The notes: a model not told the origin generated them from the letters alone. DNA of 49,074 nt from Darwinimomas sp963643215 (GCA_963643215.1 CAVIJY010000007.1:1-49074); one strand, 5' to 3'; counted from the stretch's first letter, positions 26,490-35,016 are shown. Made by a program: numbers and translations.

Positions 26490-26539
26490 AAAAGCGGACA
26501 AGTCGCTGCCTCAAAGAGACAGGGAAACTTGTCCGTTTT
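26490..26539 (-). terminator. Terminator for the minus-strand permease transcript
   Basis: CGGACAAG (26495-26502) pairs with CTTGTCCG (26528-26535), with a run of A residues on the left that becomes a long T-tract on the minus strand. It follows the relic, where the terminator of an original rlmI gene would be expected. Confidence 0.75.
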
Positions 26540-26564
26540 CAGATGATTGTGCTGCATTTTACTT

Positions 26565-26686
26565 CTAAAGCCCAGATGAAACCCTGTATATGATGAATTT
26601 CAGGTAAAAGGATGATGAGTCACCCGAGATCAGCACCGGATGATCCGGAGCCTGTGTGCGGCATTCCAGCTGGGTCTGGCGCTCAT
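26565..26686 (-). pseudogene. Relic of the 3' end of the rlmI-like gene
   Basis: 122 bp aligned without gaps to the last 40 codons and stop of the methyltransferase gene at 30582-30703, with 9 differences by eye (about 93% identity). The reading frame is kept to its own stop (TAG here, TAA there), ending VSSGL against VSSEL. No start or upstream part of the gene is present. The permease stop lies only 4 bp beyond the relic's upstream edge. Confidence 0.88.
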
Positions 26687-26690
26687 CACA

Positions 26691-27983
26691 TCACGGCCAT
26701 GCCGGGAACATAAGCGTGATCCATATGATATTAACCGCGGCATATAGTATCCAGGGAAGCCATCCCTGCTTGATGAGTGACTTCTGATCATATCCTCCTG
26801 CAGCCATCATGATGGGGATAGAGGATGTGGCCATGGGAGTAAGGAAAGCGCCCATGCAGGCCTGGGCAACCAGAAGCACGGCAGCCATGGGACTGCAGCC
26901 GAGCTTTGAGCAGGCAAGGATAACAAGCGGTCGTACGATATTGCCGGTGGCGCCGTTGTTCATGAACTGCGTCATGATATAGGGGATCATAAAGAAGATA
27001 GTATTGATCACAAACTCATTTCTGGTGTCGCCGATCAGAGTCACGATGGTGTTGCCTATCAGATCTCCGGCACCTGTCTTGACGAGCGCCTCACCTACCG
27101 CAAGGAAGCCCGCCAGAAGAAGCAGCATATCAAGCGGAAGGTTTGCGCGAACTTCCTTGACATTGAGCACGCCGAACAGATGCATGAGTATGGCACCGAG
27201 AAGCACTACCATCCACTGCGGAACGCCGAGCTGTTCAGAGAAGAACAGGCCGAGAGCCACACCTATGAATATGGAATAGCCGGCCACCTCCTGAACAGGA
27301 GCCATCTTCTCTGCCTTTTTTGCCTTTACATCCATGCCTGTGATAGGCACGGGCGCCTCATCGGGGCTCAGCTTCGGCGCGATGAAGATGCAGTATGCCA
27401 GCATCACCAGCGCAGGAACGATCTTGGATTTGAACGGATCCCACATAGTATATGAGTACCCGACCGCACCGAAGGTCTCCAGATATGTATTGAAGTTCAG
27501 GTATGCGATAGCACTGGATCCGATGGGGAGCCCGGTATTGCAGAGCAGACCGACAAGACCGAGCGCGAACATTCCCTTGGACGGGCTCTTGCCGCAGCGC
27601 TCACAGGTGCTTTGAAGCAGCGGATAGAATATCGCCATTCTTGCCATGGGACTTCCTGCAAACGGGATCATGATAAAAGCAAAAAGCAGAAACAAAGTCA
27701 GGCAGCGTTCAAATGAACCCTTGCCGACACGATATACCGCGTCAGTGATCTTGTTGACCAGCTGAGTCTTTGAGAAGCCCTTTGCCACTATGAACATGGC
27801 GCCCATGAGGATGACATTTTGCTCCGCGAACTTGGAAAGCGCAGTTTTGGCATCCAGGCAACCGGTGAGAACCATGAGTATCATGGCTATCATTGCGACG
27901 GCACCCATGTTGAACTTGTTGGTTCCAAGGACTACAAGCGCTGTCAGAAATATGATTATCGATATAGTAATATGTATGTCCAT
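26691..27983 (-). CDS. SLC13/DASS-type anion permease (right copy)
   Basis: A 430-residue membrane protein with the same length and helix layout as the copy at 22270-23562 and about 85% identical to it. Both superfamily signatures are kept, with changes in the second half (MTQFMNNGATGNIVRPL in place of MTQFMNNAATATIVRPL), which could affect substrate choice. The start (complement of 27981-27983) has GGAGG upstream. It lies 133 bp downstream of the right dehydratase on the same strand, so here the order is dehydratase-permease, the reverse of the left module. Its 3' end abuts the rlmI relic. Confidence 0.85.
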   Translation of the reverse strand: MDIHITISIIIFLTALVVLGTNKFNMGAVAMIAMILMVLTGCLDAKTALSKFAEQNVILMGAMFIVAKGFSKTQLVNKITDAVYRVGKGSFERCLTLFLLFAFIMIPFAGSPMARMAIFYPLLQSTCERCGKSPSKGMFALGLVGLLCNTGLPIGSSAIAYLNFNTYLETFGAVGYSYTMWDPFKSKIVPALVMLAYCIFIAPKLSPDEAPVPITGMDVKAKKAEKMAPVQEVAGYSIFIGVALGLFFSEQLGVPQWMVVLLGAILMHLFGVLNVKEVRANLPLDMLLLLAGFLAVGEALVKTGAGDLIGNTIVTLIGDTRNEFVINTIFFMIPYIMTQFMNNGATGNIVRPLVILACSKLGCSPMAAVLLVAQACMGAFLTPMATSSIPIMMAAGGYDQKSLIKQGWLPWILYAAVNIIWITLMFPAWP

Positions 27984-28116
27984 TTTTGTCCTCCGGATTC
28001 AAGCACGAGCCGTGAATGTATGTGCTCGTATTTGAATCGTCAATCAAGTTCGGAAGCTTACTTCCAAACTTTACTCCCTGTAAATACAGCTGCAAAACAT
28101 ATGGTTTCAACAGATA

Positions 28117-29253
28117 TCAGCGATCCACGACGGATCCGTCCTCATGCAGGAATATGCCGCCGTACGCGCCCTTGAACGGAAAGACATTTTCGATATCATC
28201 TATGAGCTCTATGCCGAGTCCCGGTCCATCGGGAAGCAGGATGTAGCCGTTCTCCACCTTAAAGGGCTCCTTCATCTCCTTGTCAAGACGGCAGCTGCCG
28301 TTGGCCATCGGATATTCCTGCACCTCGAAGTTGGGAATGACCGCATCAAGCTGCAGGCATGCGGCTGTTGAGACCGGCCCGAGAGGATTGTGAGGTATCA
28401 CATACACACCCTTGACCTCAGCCATGGCAGCTATCTTCTTGCCCGCCGTGATGCCTCCAGCTACACACATGTCAGGTCTGATGTAGCGGACATCTGTGTG
28501 CGTCATCAGTGAATCAAATTCGGCCGGATTGATAAAACGCTCTCCTGTGGCCACAGGGATATCACAGTTGCGGATAACCATTGACATGGCCTCGAGATTG
28601 TCCGGAATAGGATCCTCGTAGAAATAGGGTCTGTATTGACGCAGCTCCCGCCCCAGCTCGATAGCTTCAGCCGGGCGAAGACCTCTGTGAACCTCTATGG
28701 ATATGTCAACACCCCAGCCGACAGCCTGGCGTATCGCTGCCATGGAGTGGCTGACTCTTTCTACTATGGATGTAAAGTTTTCTCCGCAGCTTTTATCCTC
28801 ATTCTGCGCATGCCCGATGGAGAAGCGTATGGAATGGTAGCCTTGCTCGACAAGCTTTTTTGACTCGGCAGCCAGCTCATCCGCATCGCGTCCGCGGGCA
28901 TTGACATAAATCTTGATTTTGTTTCTAGTTTTTCCGCCGAGCAGTTCGTATATGGGAACATTGAAAAATTTGCCCTTGATATCCCAGAGCGCGATATCTA
29001 TCCCGGAAACCGCCGACATGGTGACAGATCCTCGAAAATGCATATTCCTGCTCAGTGCATTCCATATAAACTCGATATTCATCGGATCCAGACCTATGAT
29101 CATCTTTTCCATCTGCTTCAGGACACCTGCCGTGGCCTCCTGATAGCCCCATGCACCGCATTCGCCGAGTCCTACTATTCCCTCGTCAGTATGCACCTTG
29201 ACGAACAGATAGCGTCCTCCTGCGAGAACAGGCTCTACCTTTGTGATCTTCAT
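28117..29253 (-). CDS. Enolase-superfamily acid-sugar dehydratase (right copy)
   Basis: A 378-residue enzyme of the same subgroup as the one at 23587-24696. The first 30 residues are nearly the same (LFVKVHTDEGIVG shared). Metal ligands fit E187 (SIEVHRG), E213 (YEDP) and E238 (ATGER), with His189, Asp261/His288 (PHNPLGPVST) and the QEYP end typical of galactonate-type dehydratases. The strand-2 position reads SIRFS, with no racemase Lys pair. The active-site loop around residues 143-157 (IRFSIGHAQNEDKSC) is longer than in the left copy, suggesting a different substrate. The start has GGGAG upstream. The product's further metabolism is not encoded nearby. Confidence 0.85.
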   Translation of the reverse strand: MKITKVEPVLAGGRYLFVKVHTDEGIVGLGECGAWGYQEATAGVLKQMEKMIIGLDPMNIEFIWNALSRNMHFRGSVTMSAVSGIDIALWDIKGKFFNVPIYELLGGKTRNKIKIYVNARGRDADELAAESKKLVEQGYHSIRFSIGHAQNEDKSCGENFTSIVERVSHSMAAIRQAVGWGVDISIEVHRGLRPAEAIELGRELRQYRPYFYEDPIPDNLEAMSMVIRNCDIPVATGERFINPAEFDSLMTHTDVRYIRPDMCVAGGITAGKKIAAMAEVKGVYVIPHNPLGPVSTAACLQLDAVIPNFEVQEYPMANGSCRLDKEMKEPFKVENGYILLPDGPGLGIELIDDIENVFPFKGAYGGIFLHEDGSVVDR

Positions 29254-29584
29254 GCTTTTTTACTCCCTTTCCGCTGTTGTTTAAGTGCTGACCCGAGCAT
29301 CAAAACACCCGAATCAGCGGCTATAGCGATTGCTATGTGCTTCGTATTTTCACAATCGCATGCTCAAAAATAAATACAACATTGATCATACAGAAAGACA
29401 ATTGCTGCGTAAAACGAGCAAAAATTTGTCTGAATAACCGCAGGTTTTGGCTTTGATCGGGGGAAAGGCAATTGAATGTGAGATTTTCACAAATGAACAG
29501 AAAAAACGCAGGCGGATTCAACAAAGGAAACACGCCTGCGGCAGGATAAAAACAAACTTATAGTTAGCGAGACTGAAAATGATT
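29254..29584. other. Gene-free stretch between right dehydratase and LysR gene
   Basis: It contains the lysR terminator (29501-29540), leaving about 250 bp as a likely promoter/operator region for the dehydratase-permease pair on the minus strand. The best minus-strand promoter candidate is weak (TTGTCT-17-TGTATT near 29360-29400). No gene is seen. Confidence 0.5.
29501..29540 (-). terminator. Terminator after the second LysR gene
   Basis: CGCAGGCG (29507-29514) pairs with CGCCTGCG (29533-29540); AAAAAA at 29501-29506 gives a T-tract on the minus strand. Confidence 0.85.
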
Positions 29585-30493
29585 TCAGTCATGCTTTTTC
29601 GGATAAATCTCCCGAGCCAGCTCCAGAAAATTCCTGACAGCTGTGTAGAGGAAATGATCCTTTCGCCAGAAGATGCTGACGGAATGTGTCTGAGTTCCGT
29701 CATAGGGTATGCCTATGATATTGGGATTGGTTGCGATCACATCCCGAGGAAGAAAGCCTCCGGCAGCGCCCTGGATCACAAAGCGCTCCACGGTGTACAT
29801 CTGCGGTGTATAGTGCAGAACTTTAAGCGAAAGCCCCTGTTCCTCAAAGAGCTTTCTTATGCGGCGCGGCTGGCTGAACCTGTCAGTAAGCATTACAACC
29901 GGATACCGACTGATCTCCTCAAGCGACACATGGTCATGCCCGGCCAGAGGATGATCCCGGCTAACACAATAGTACTGACAGGAGTTGATTGTGGGCCAGC
30001 TGCCGTAGAGCCTCTCAAACTCTTCAGAACCGCCGGGATGATCAACTGGGTTGCGAACAGTGATGATCAGATCTACATTTCCTGCGTCAAGCAGATTGAA
30101 CTGTGTAGGAGTCGACTCCTCTGTCGGGTAGACAGTGATGTTCGGATATCGCTTTGAGTATTCCCGCACAAGAAGCGGAAAGACCTGATTGCCGCTGAGT
30201 GTAGAGATGCCGATACGGATAAAGTTGCGGGAAAGTGAAAGATTGGAGATGATCTCCTCCATATGATTGTACCGTCCCAGCACACTCGTGCATTCGCTGA
30301 GCAGCGTATGTCCCTCATCTGTTATGCTGAGCGAATTCTTGTCTCTGATGAAAAGAGGCACACCGACCTCGTCCTCCAGACTCTTCATGGACTTGGATAT
30401 GGCGGGCTGGGAGATATGGAGCTCCTGCGCAGCCCCTGCAAAGCTGAGGTGTCGGCACACCGCCTGAAAGTATTCCATCTGCACCAGTGTCAT
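29585..30493 (-). CDS. LysR-family transcriptional regulator (right module)
   Basis: A 302-residue LysR protein. The N-terminal helix-turn-helix reads MTLVQMEYFQAVCRHLSFA, then AAQELHISQPAISKSMKSLEDEVG. The start (complement of 30491-30493) has AAGGAGG 6 nt upstream. The effector domain keeps the TVERFVIQGAAGGFLP pattern of the left regulator. It is read toward the right dehydratase and permease with a terminator between, the same arrangement as in the left module, so it is probably their specific regulator. It begins 89 bp downstream of the methyltransferase gene on the same strand. Confidence 0.87.
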   Translation of the reverse strand: MTLVQMEYFQAVCRHLSFAGAAQELHISQPAISKSMKSLEDEVGVPLFIRDKNSLSITDEGHTLLSECTSVLGRYNHMEEIISNLSLSRNFIRIGISTLSGNQVFPLLVREYSKRYPNITVYPTEESTPTQFNLLDAGNVDLIITVRNPVDHPGGSEEFERLYGSWPTINSCQYYCVSRDHPLAGHDHVSLEEISRYPVVMLTDRFSQPRRIRKLFEEQGLSLKVLHYTPQMYTVERFVIQGAAGGFLPRDVIATNPNIIGIPYDGTQTHSVSIFWRKDHFLYTAVRNFLELAREIYPKKHD

Positions 30494-30581
30494 GCTGTAC
30501 CTCCTTATCGAGAGCAAGCCGTATGAAAGCCGACGATCATCACATCACAGCCGGGCAGGCGAGAAGAAATGATTCTGCGCC

Positions 30582-31781
30582 TTAAAGCTCGGATGAAACC
30601 CTGTATATGATGAATTTAAGATAAAGGGATGATGAGTCACCCGAGATCAGCACCGGATGATCCGGAGCCTGTGTGCGGTATTCCAGCTGGGTCAGGCGCT
30701 TATGAGCTCCGGATGCAGCCTCGCGGATGGTTTTCTGGAAAAGCTCACTGTCCATGAAGTGCGAGCAGGAGCAGGTGGCGAGATATCCGCCGTCTCTCAC
30801 CAGACGCATGCCGCGCAGATTGATCTCCCTGTAGCCCTTGACAGCGGCCTTTATGGAGCTGCGGGACTTGGTAAATGCCGGAGGATCCAGGATAACAAGA
30901 TCATACAGCTCGCCCTGAGCCTCGAGGCGCGGCAGCAGGTCAAACACATCCTCGCACAGAAAGCTCACCCTGTCGGATACTCCGTTAAGTGAGGCATTTT
31001 CCATGGCCTGTGCGATGGCGGGCTCGGACGCGTCCACTGCCGTGACAGATGACGCATGTGCCAGAGCGGCATTGAGAGCAAATGATCCGGTATGCGTGAA
31101 GCAGTCCAGCACACACGCTCCTTTGGAGTATTTCTTTATCGCCTCGCGGTTATACTTCTGGTCGAGAAAGAAGCCCGTTTTCTGTCCGTCCTGAACATCC
31201 ACGATGTATCTGACACCGTTCTCGATGATGTGGATTCGGGTATCAAAGGGTTCGCCGATGAAGCCTTTTGAGCGCTCCATGCCCTCAAGCTCACGCACCT
31301 TGGCATCGCTTCGTTCATACACTCCACGGATTCTTATTCCATCCTCGGACAGTATAGACTTGAGCAGCTCAACGATGCGAAGCTTCATGCGGTCTATCCC
31401 GAGAGCATTGGACTCAACTACCAGAATATCCTCGAACTTGTCAATCACTATGCCGGGGAGAAAATCCGCTTCGCCGAAGACTACGCGGCAGGATGATGTG
31501 TCGACGCACGCTTTGCGAAGCTCCCATGCGTCTCTCAGACGGCGTGACAGAAAGGCATCATCTATGACAGCGTCGCGTCTGCGCGACATCATGCGTACAG
31601 CTATTCTGGAATGTGTGTTGATGAAGCCTCTGCCCATGGGATAGCCGTCGAAGTCTTTGACATCCACGATATCGCCGTTGGTGAAGCCACCCATGATGCC
31701 TTCTATTTCATTGTCGTATATCCACAGGCCGCCAGCCTTAAGTGCGCGGCCTTCGCCTTTTTTCAATGTTACAATAGCCAT
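30582..31781 (-). CDS. rlmI: 23S rRNA cytosine methyltransferase, RlmI-like
   Basis: A 399-residue class I S-adenosylmethionine-dependent methyltransferase of the RlmI (YccW) type, which makes 5-methylcytosine in 23S rRNA. An N-terminal PUA-like domain (LKKGEGRALKAGGLWIYDNEI) is followed by a linker domain and a Rossmann core with VLDCFTHTGSFALNAA, the acidic VTAVDASEPA and LVILDPPAFTKS, and a catalytic Cys in ATCSCSHFMD. The start (complement of 31779-31781) has AAGGAG upstream. Its last 40 codons are duplicated at 26565-26686. It lies downstream of asnA on the same strand, separated by a structured element, and has no terminator of its own before the LysR gene. Confidence 0.85.
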   Translation of the reverse strand: MAIVTLKKGEGRALKAGGLWIYDNEIEGIMGGFTNGDIVDVKDFDGYPMGRGFINTHSRIAVRMMSRRRDAVIDDAFLSRRLRDAWELRKACVDTSSCRVVFGEADFLPGIVIDKFEDILVVESNALGIDRMKLRIVELLKSILSEDGIRIRGVYERSDAKVRELEGMERSKGFIGEPFDTRIHIIENGVRYIVDVQDGQKTGFFLDQKYNREAIKKYSKGACVLDCFTHTGSFALNAALAHASSVTAVDASEPAIAQAMENASLNGVSDRVSFLCEDVFDLLPRLEAQGELYDLVILDPPAFTKSRSSIKAAVKGYREINLRGMRLVRDGGYLATCSCSHFMDSELFQKTIREAASGAHKRLTQLEYRTQAPDHPVLISGDSSSLYLKFIIYRVSSEL

Positions 31782-31795
31782 AATACTCCTTCGTG

Positions 31796-31985
31796 TCCAT
31801 GTCTGCCGTCCGGGACTTATCTGATTTTAAAAGTCGGCTGCTTCGTGCCTGCGGCACTTTCGCAGCCTCCGTCAGGTATTCGCAATCCGCCCTGTCGGGC
31901 TACTTGCTCATACCTGCCAGCCCGTCCGATAGACATGGCCTTGCTTGTGCAAGCACAGCTCGTCCATGTCTGCCGTCCGGGACTT
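31796..31985. repeat. Structured intergenic element bounded by 23-bp direct repeats
   Basis: Two identical 23-bp copies (31796-31818 and 31963-31985, beginning tccatgtctgccgtccggg) bracket three consecutive hairpins: GGCTGC/GCAGCC with GTGCC/GGCAC nested (31836-31867); CAGGTAT/ATACCTG with GCAA/TTGC and GCCC-TGTC-GGGC nested (31873-31916); AGACATGG/CCATGTCT with TGCTTG/CAAGCA nested (31931-31971). The asnA stop codon directly follows the second copy. A related element is at 39958-40023. Confidence 0.8.
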
Positions 31986-32993
31986 TTAAAGCAGGTACAT
32001 CTTGTGCTGGGCGCATTTGTCGCGCATGCCTGAGGGCCAGATGCTTGCCTGAACTTCACCTACATGCGCACGGTTGAGAAGCAGCATGCACAGGCGGCTC
32101 TGTCCGATGCCGCCGCCGATGGTATACGGGAGTTCCCCGTTCAGAAGCATGCGATGGAACGGCAGTTTCTTGCGGTCGAGGCATTCGGAGATCTCAAGCT
32201 GCCTGAGCATGGACTGTTCGTCCACACGGATGCCCATGCTGGATATCTCGATAGCACAGCCGAGTGTCTCAAACCAGAAGAGCAGATCTCCGTTGAGCTC
32301 CCAGTCATCATAGTCGGGAGCGCGGCCGTCGTGAGGAAGGCCGTTGGAGAGAGCTCCGCCGATCTTCTCTATAAATATACAGCCGTGCTCATGAGCAAAC
32401 AGGTTCTCACGCTCCTTCGGAGTCTTGTCGGGATACATGTCAAGAAGCTCCTGAGATGTGATGAATGTGACATCACTCGGCAGCTTGAGAGCAGCCTGCG
32501 GATATTTGTACCACACCTCATGCTGCATATGTTTGATGACAGTAAATATACGGCGCACGGTATCCTCGAGATAATCGATGGTGCGCTGTTCCTTGAGGAT
32601 AACCTTCTCCCAGTCCCACTGATCCACATAAACTGAATGAAGATTGTCAAGCTCTTCATCCCGGCGGATGGCATTCATGTTGGTGTAAAGTCCCTCTCCC
32701 GGCTTGAAGCCGTAGCCTGCCAGCGCCAGACGCTTCCACTTGGCAAGAGACTGCACCACCTGCATGCTCATGCCGGGGATGGCCTTGATATCAAATTCTA
32801 CAGGCCGCTCGACACCATTGAGATTGTCATTGAGACCGGAGTCCTCGGACACAAAAAGCGGAGCGGAAACCCGCTCCAGATTGAGCTGTCTTCCGAATTC
32901 CTTGGTAAATGTATCGTGAATATGACGAATCGCGTCCTGAGTCTCGTGAACATTCAGGACGGGATCATAGTTCTCTGGGATGATGAGTTCCAT
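31986..32993 (-). CDS. asnA: Aspartate--ammonia ligase
   Basis: A 335-residue AsnA-type asparagine synthetase, which adenylates aspartate and uses free ammonia. It is structurally a class II synthetase-like fold. Diagnostic stretches are SEDSGLNDNLNGVERPVEFD, the VYVDQWDWEK segment, GLPHDGRAPDYDDW and the C-terminal YTIGGGIGQSRLCMLLL. The length matches the family. The start (complement of 32991-32993) has AGGGAG upstream, and a good promoter lies at 33047-33075. It is divergent from brnQ. Its stop codon sits exactly at the end of a 23-bp repeat copy. Confidence 0.96.
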   Translation of the reverse strand: MELIIPENYDPVLNVHETQDAIRHIHDTFTKEFGRQLNLERVSAPLFVSEDSGLNDNLNGVERPVEFDIKAIPGMSMQVVQSLAKWKRLALAGYGFKPGEGLYTNMNAIRRDEELDNLHSVYVDQWDWEKVILKEQRTIDYLEDTVRRIFTVIKHMQHEVWYKYPQAALKLPSDVTFITSQELLDMYPDKTPKERENLFAHEHGCIFIEKIGGALSNGLPHDGRAPDYDDWELNGDLLFWFETLGCAIEISSMGIRVDEQSMLRQLEISECLDRKKLPFHRMLLNGELPYTIGGGIGQSRLCMLLLNRAHVGEVQASIWPSGMRDKCAQHKMYLL

Positions 32994-33046
32994 AATGATG
33001 CTCCCTTCGTGATTTCAAGGTATAGTGCCGTGTGCGGCTTCGTTTC

Positions 33047-33075
33047 ATCATACAACGGCGGGATTTATTTTTCAA
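33047..33075 (-). promoter_or_regulatory. Promoter for asnA
   Basis: On the minus strand: TTGAAA (33075-33070), 17-nt spacer, TATGAT (33052-33047), giving a leader of about 45 nt. Confidence 0.65.
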
Positions 33076-33105
33076 TGAAAGAGACGGCGTCGGAGGTCGC
33101 GAGAC

Positions 33106-33135
33106 TTGACCATCCTGCGCAGGGTCATTTATACT
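33106..33135 (+). promoter_or_regulatory. Promoter for brnQ
   Basis: TTGACC (33106-33111), 18-nt spacer, TATACT (33130-33135), about 35 nt upstream of the start codon. Confidence 0.65.
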
Positions 33136-33175
33136 GTTCCGATAAGGAAACAAAAGGAAGGCGTGAGGAATCGTT

Positions 33176-34522
33176 ATGAAAGAGAAGCTAAGTATCAGCG
33201 AGTACATATACATCGCCAGCATGCTGTTCGGTATGTTCTTCGGAGCCGGAAATCTGATATTTCCGGTGCATATGGGACAGATGGCGGGGAGAAACGTCTG
33301 GCCGGCGGTTGCGGGCTTTTGCGTGACCGGCGTCGGAATACCGCTTCTTGCAGTCGCGGCTCTCGGAATCAGCCGATCCGGAGGTCTCTTCGAGCTGGGA
33401 AGCCGGGTGAGCAGACCGTACTCCATGTTCTTTACATGCATGCTGTATCTGACGATAGGACCGTTCTTCGCCATACCGCGATGTGCGACCACATCATTTA
33501 CGGTAGGTCTGGAGCAGGTGCTGCCGCAGGGCGGGAGTGCAAAGCTTTATTTGCTGGTTTTCTCGCTGATTTTCTTTGCTGCGGCACTGTTTTTCTCTCT
33601 CAGGCCGGGCAAGATCCTCATATGGGTCGGAAAGCTTCTCAATCCGGGATTTCTCGTATTTCTGGGTATACTGGTTGTTGCAGCTATGATGAATCCGGGG
33701 GCCGCAGTCGGGGATGTTGAGGCCGTGGAGGGATATGCGACCCAGCCGTTTGTGACGGGATTTCTGGAAGGATACAATACCATGGATGCGCTGGCGGGAC
33801 TGGCATTCGGCATCGTGGTGGTACAGGTCATCCGCGGACTTGGCGTATCAAGAGCAGAGGATGTGGCGACAAGCACTGTGCTTGCAGGTATCTTCAGCTG
33901 TCTGCTGATGGCTGTCATATATGTGGCGGTGACGCTGATGGGCGTGCAGAGCCGCGGAATACTCGAGATCTCAGACAATGGAGGTATAGCATTTGCGCAG
34001 ATAGCACAGCACTATCTGGGAGATGCCGGGCTGCTGGTGCTGGCAGCGACGGTTACGCTGGCCTGCCTTAAGACCTCTGTAGGACTTATCACCAGCTGTG
34101 CGGAGGCATTTACGGGAATGTTTCCGAAGGGTCCCTCATACAGGCAGTGGGCGATCATCTTTAGCCTGATGTCATTTACATTTGCCAATTTCGGACTGAG
34201 CAATATCATCGGATATTCCATACCCGTGCTGATGTTCCTGTATCCGCTCGCATGTACGCTGATACTGTTGTCGCTGTGCGGACGACTGTTTGACTATGAT
34301 CCGGCAGTATACGGATGGACGACGGCGCTCACGCTTGCGGCTGCACTGTACGACTTTGTCATCTCACTTCCGTCCAACATATACGATGCGATCGGAGGCG
34401 ATGCGATAAAGGCATTTGTGACAGGCTGGCTTCCGCTCTCGCAGATAGGTCTCGGATGGATATGCCCGGCGGTTCTGGGCTTTGCCATCGGCCTGCTCGT
34501 GCGGGCGGCAAGAAAAAGATGA
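33176..34522 (+). CDS. brnQ: Branched-chain amino acid transporter (LIVCS family)
   Basis: A 448-residue permease with about 12 transmembrane helices, importing Leu, Ile and Val with Na+ or H+. The N-terminal MLFGMFFGAGNLIFPVHMGQ and the TIGPFFAIPRCATTSFTVG segment are typical of BrnQ. The start ATG 33176 has TGAGGAA upstream and its own promoter. It is divergent from asnA and convergent with tadA, with only 35 bp to the tadA end and no clear terminator between. Confidence 0.92.
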   Translation: MKEKLSISEYIYIASMLFGMFFGAGNLIFPVHMGQMAGRNVWPAVAGFCVTGVGIPLLAVAALGISRSGGLFELGSRVSRPYSMFFTCMLYLTIGPFFAIPRCATTSFTVGLEQVLPQGGSAKLYLLVFSLIFFAAALFFSLRPGKILIWVGKLLNPGFLVFLGILVVAAMMNPGAAVGDVEAVEGYATQPFVTGFLEGYNTMDALAGLAFGIVVVQVIRGLGVSRAEDVATSTVLAGIFSCLLMAVIYVAVTLMGVQSRGILEISDNGGIAFAQIAQHYLGDAGLLVLAATVTLACLKTSVGLITSCAEAFTGMFPKGPSYRQWAIIFSLMSFTFANFGLSNIIGYSIPVLMFLYPLACTLILLSLCGRLFDYDPAVYGWTTALTLAAALYDFVISLPSNIYDAIGGDAIKAFVTGWLPLSQIGLGWICPAVLGFAIGLLVRAARKR

Positions 34523-34557
34523 AAGCATGACAGGCGCATCTTGGCAGGAGATGAAGC

Positions 34558-35016
34558 CTACAATGCTCCGGTGCGCAGCGCCCGAAAGAAGCTCTTCATC
34601 ATCTGTGAGCATTCCTCACCGAGCACCCCGGATGTGACGCTGACCTGATGATTAAACCCCTTTTCATTGGTCATATCCAGAACCGAGCCGCAGCAGCCGG
34701 CCTTTGGATTCATGCATCCTATGACAAGCCTCGGTATGCGCGCCTGTACTATCGCACCGGCGCACATGGGACAGGGCTCAAGCGTCACATACATTGTACA
34801 CCCCTCAAGCCTCCAGTCACCGATCACTTTGCAGGCCTTGCGGATAGCGTTGATCTCCGCATGAGCCAGCGTGCTGCGGTCGGTGACTCTTCTGTTGTAT
34901 CCCCGTGCGATGATTTTGTCCTCGTATACGATGACGCAGCCGATAGGCACCTCGCGAAGCCGGCGCGCCTTGCGTGCCTGAAGCATCGCCTGCCTCATAT
35001 AGTATTCGTCTGTCAT
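34558..35016 (-). CDS. tadA: tRNA-specific adenosine deaminase
   Basis: A 152-residue zinc deaminase that converts A34 of tRNA-Arg to inosine. The zinc/catalytic motif is complete: His52-Ala-Glu54 in the HAEINAI segment and Cys82-Pro-Met-Cys85 in the EPCPMCAGAI segment. The start is at the complement of 35014-35016 with AAAGGGAAG upstream. An inverted repeat ATTCAC/GTGAAT (35033-35049) lies just ahead of the gene. Confidence 0.94.
   Translation of the reverse strand: MTDEYYMRQAMLQARKARRLREVPIGCVIVYEDKIIARGYNRRVTDRSTLAHAEINAIRKACKVIGDWRLEGCTMYVTLEPCPMCAGAIVQARIPRLVIGCMNPKAGCCGSVLDMTNEKGFNHQVSVTSGVLGEECSQMMKSFFRALRTGAL

Larger units (their letters stand above)
26224..26690. other. Gene-free stretch with palindromes and an rlmI relic
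   Basis: It holds the leader of the APC permease gene, several inverted repeats (GTTACT 26314-26319 with AGTAAC 26345-26350 enclosing the 12-bp palindrome AAGAAGCTTCTT at 26328-26339; TTGCACA 26448-26454 with TGTGCAA 26461-26467; TCTCG/CGAGA near 26265-26286), a terminator (26490-26539) and the rlmI 3'-end relic (26565-26686). A TTGACA for the minus strand lies near 26293-26298, but no good -10 is clear. Confidence 0.6.

Noticed and set aside
31796..31985. Phage or integron attachment sites in the 23-bp direct repeats
   Set aside because: The repeats enclose only hairpins, no integrase gene is in the window, and a diverged relative at 39958-40023 fits a dispersed structured element better.
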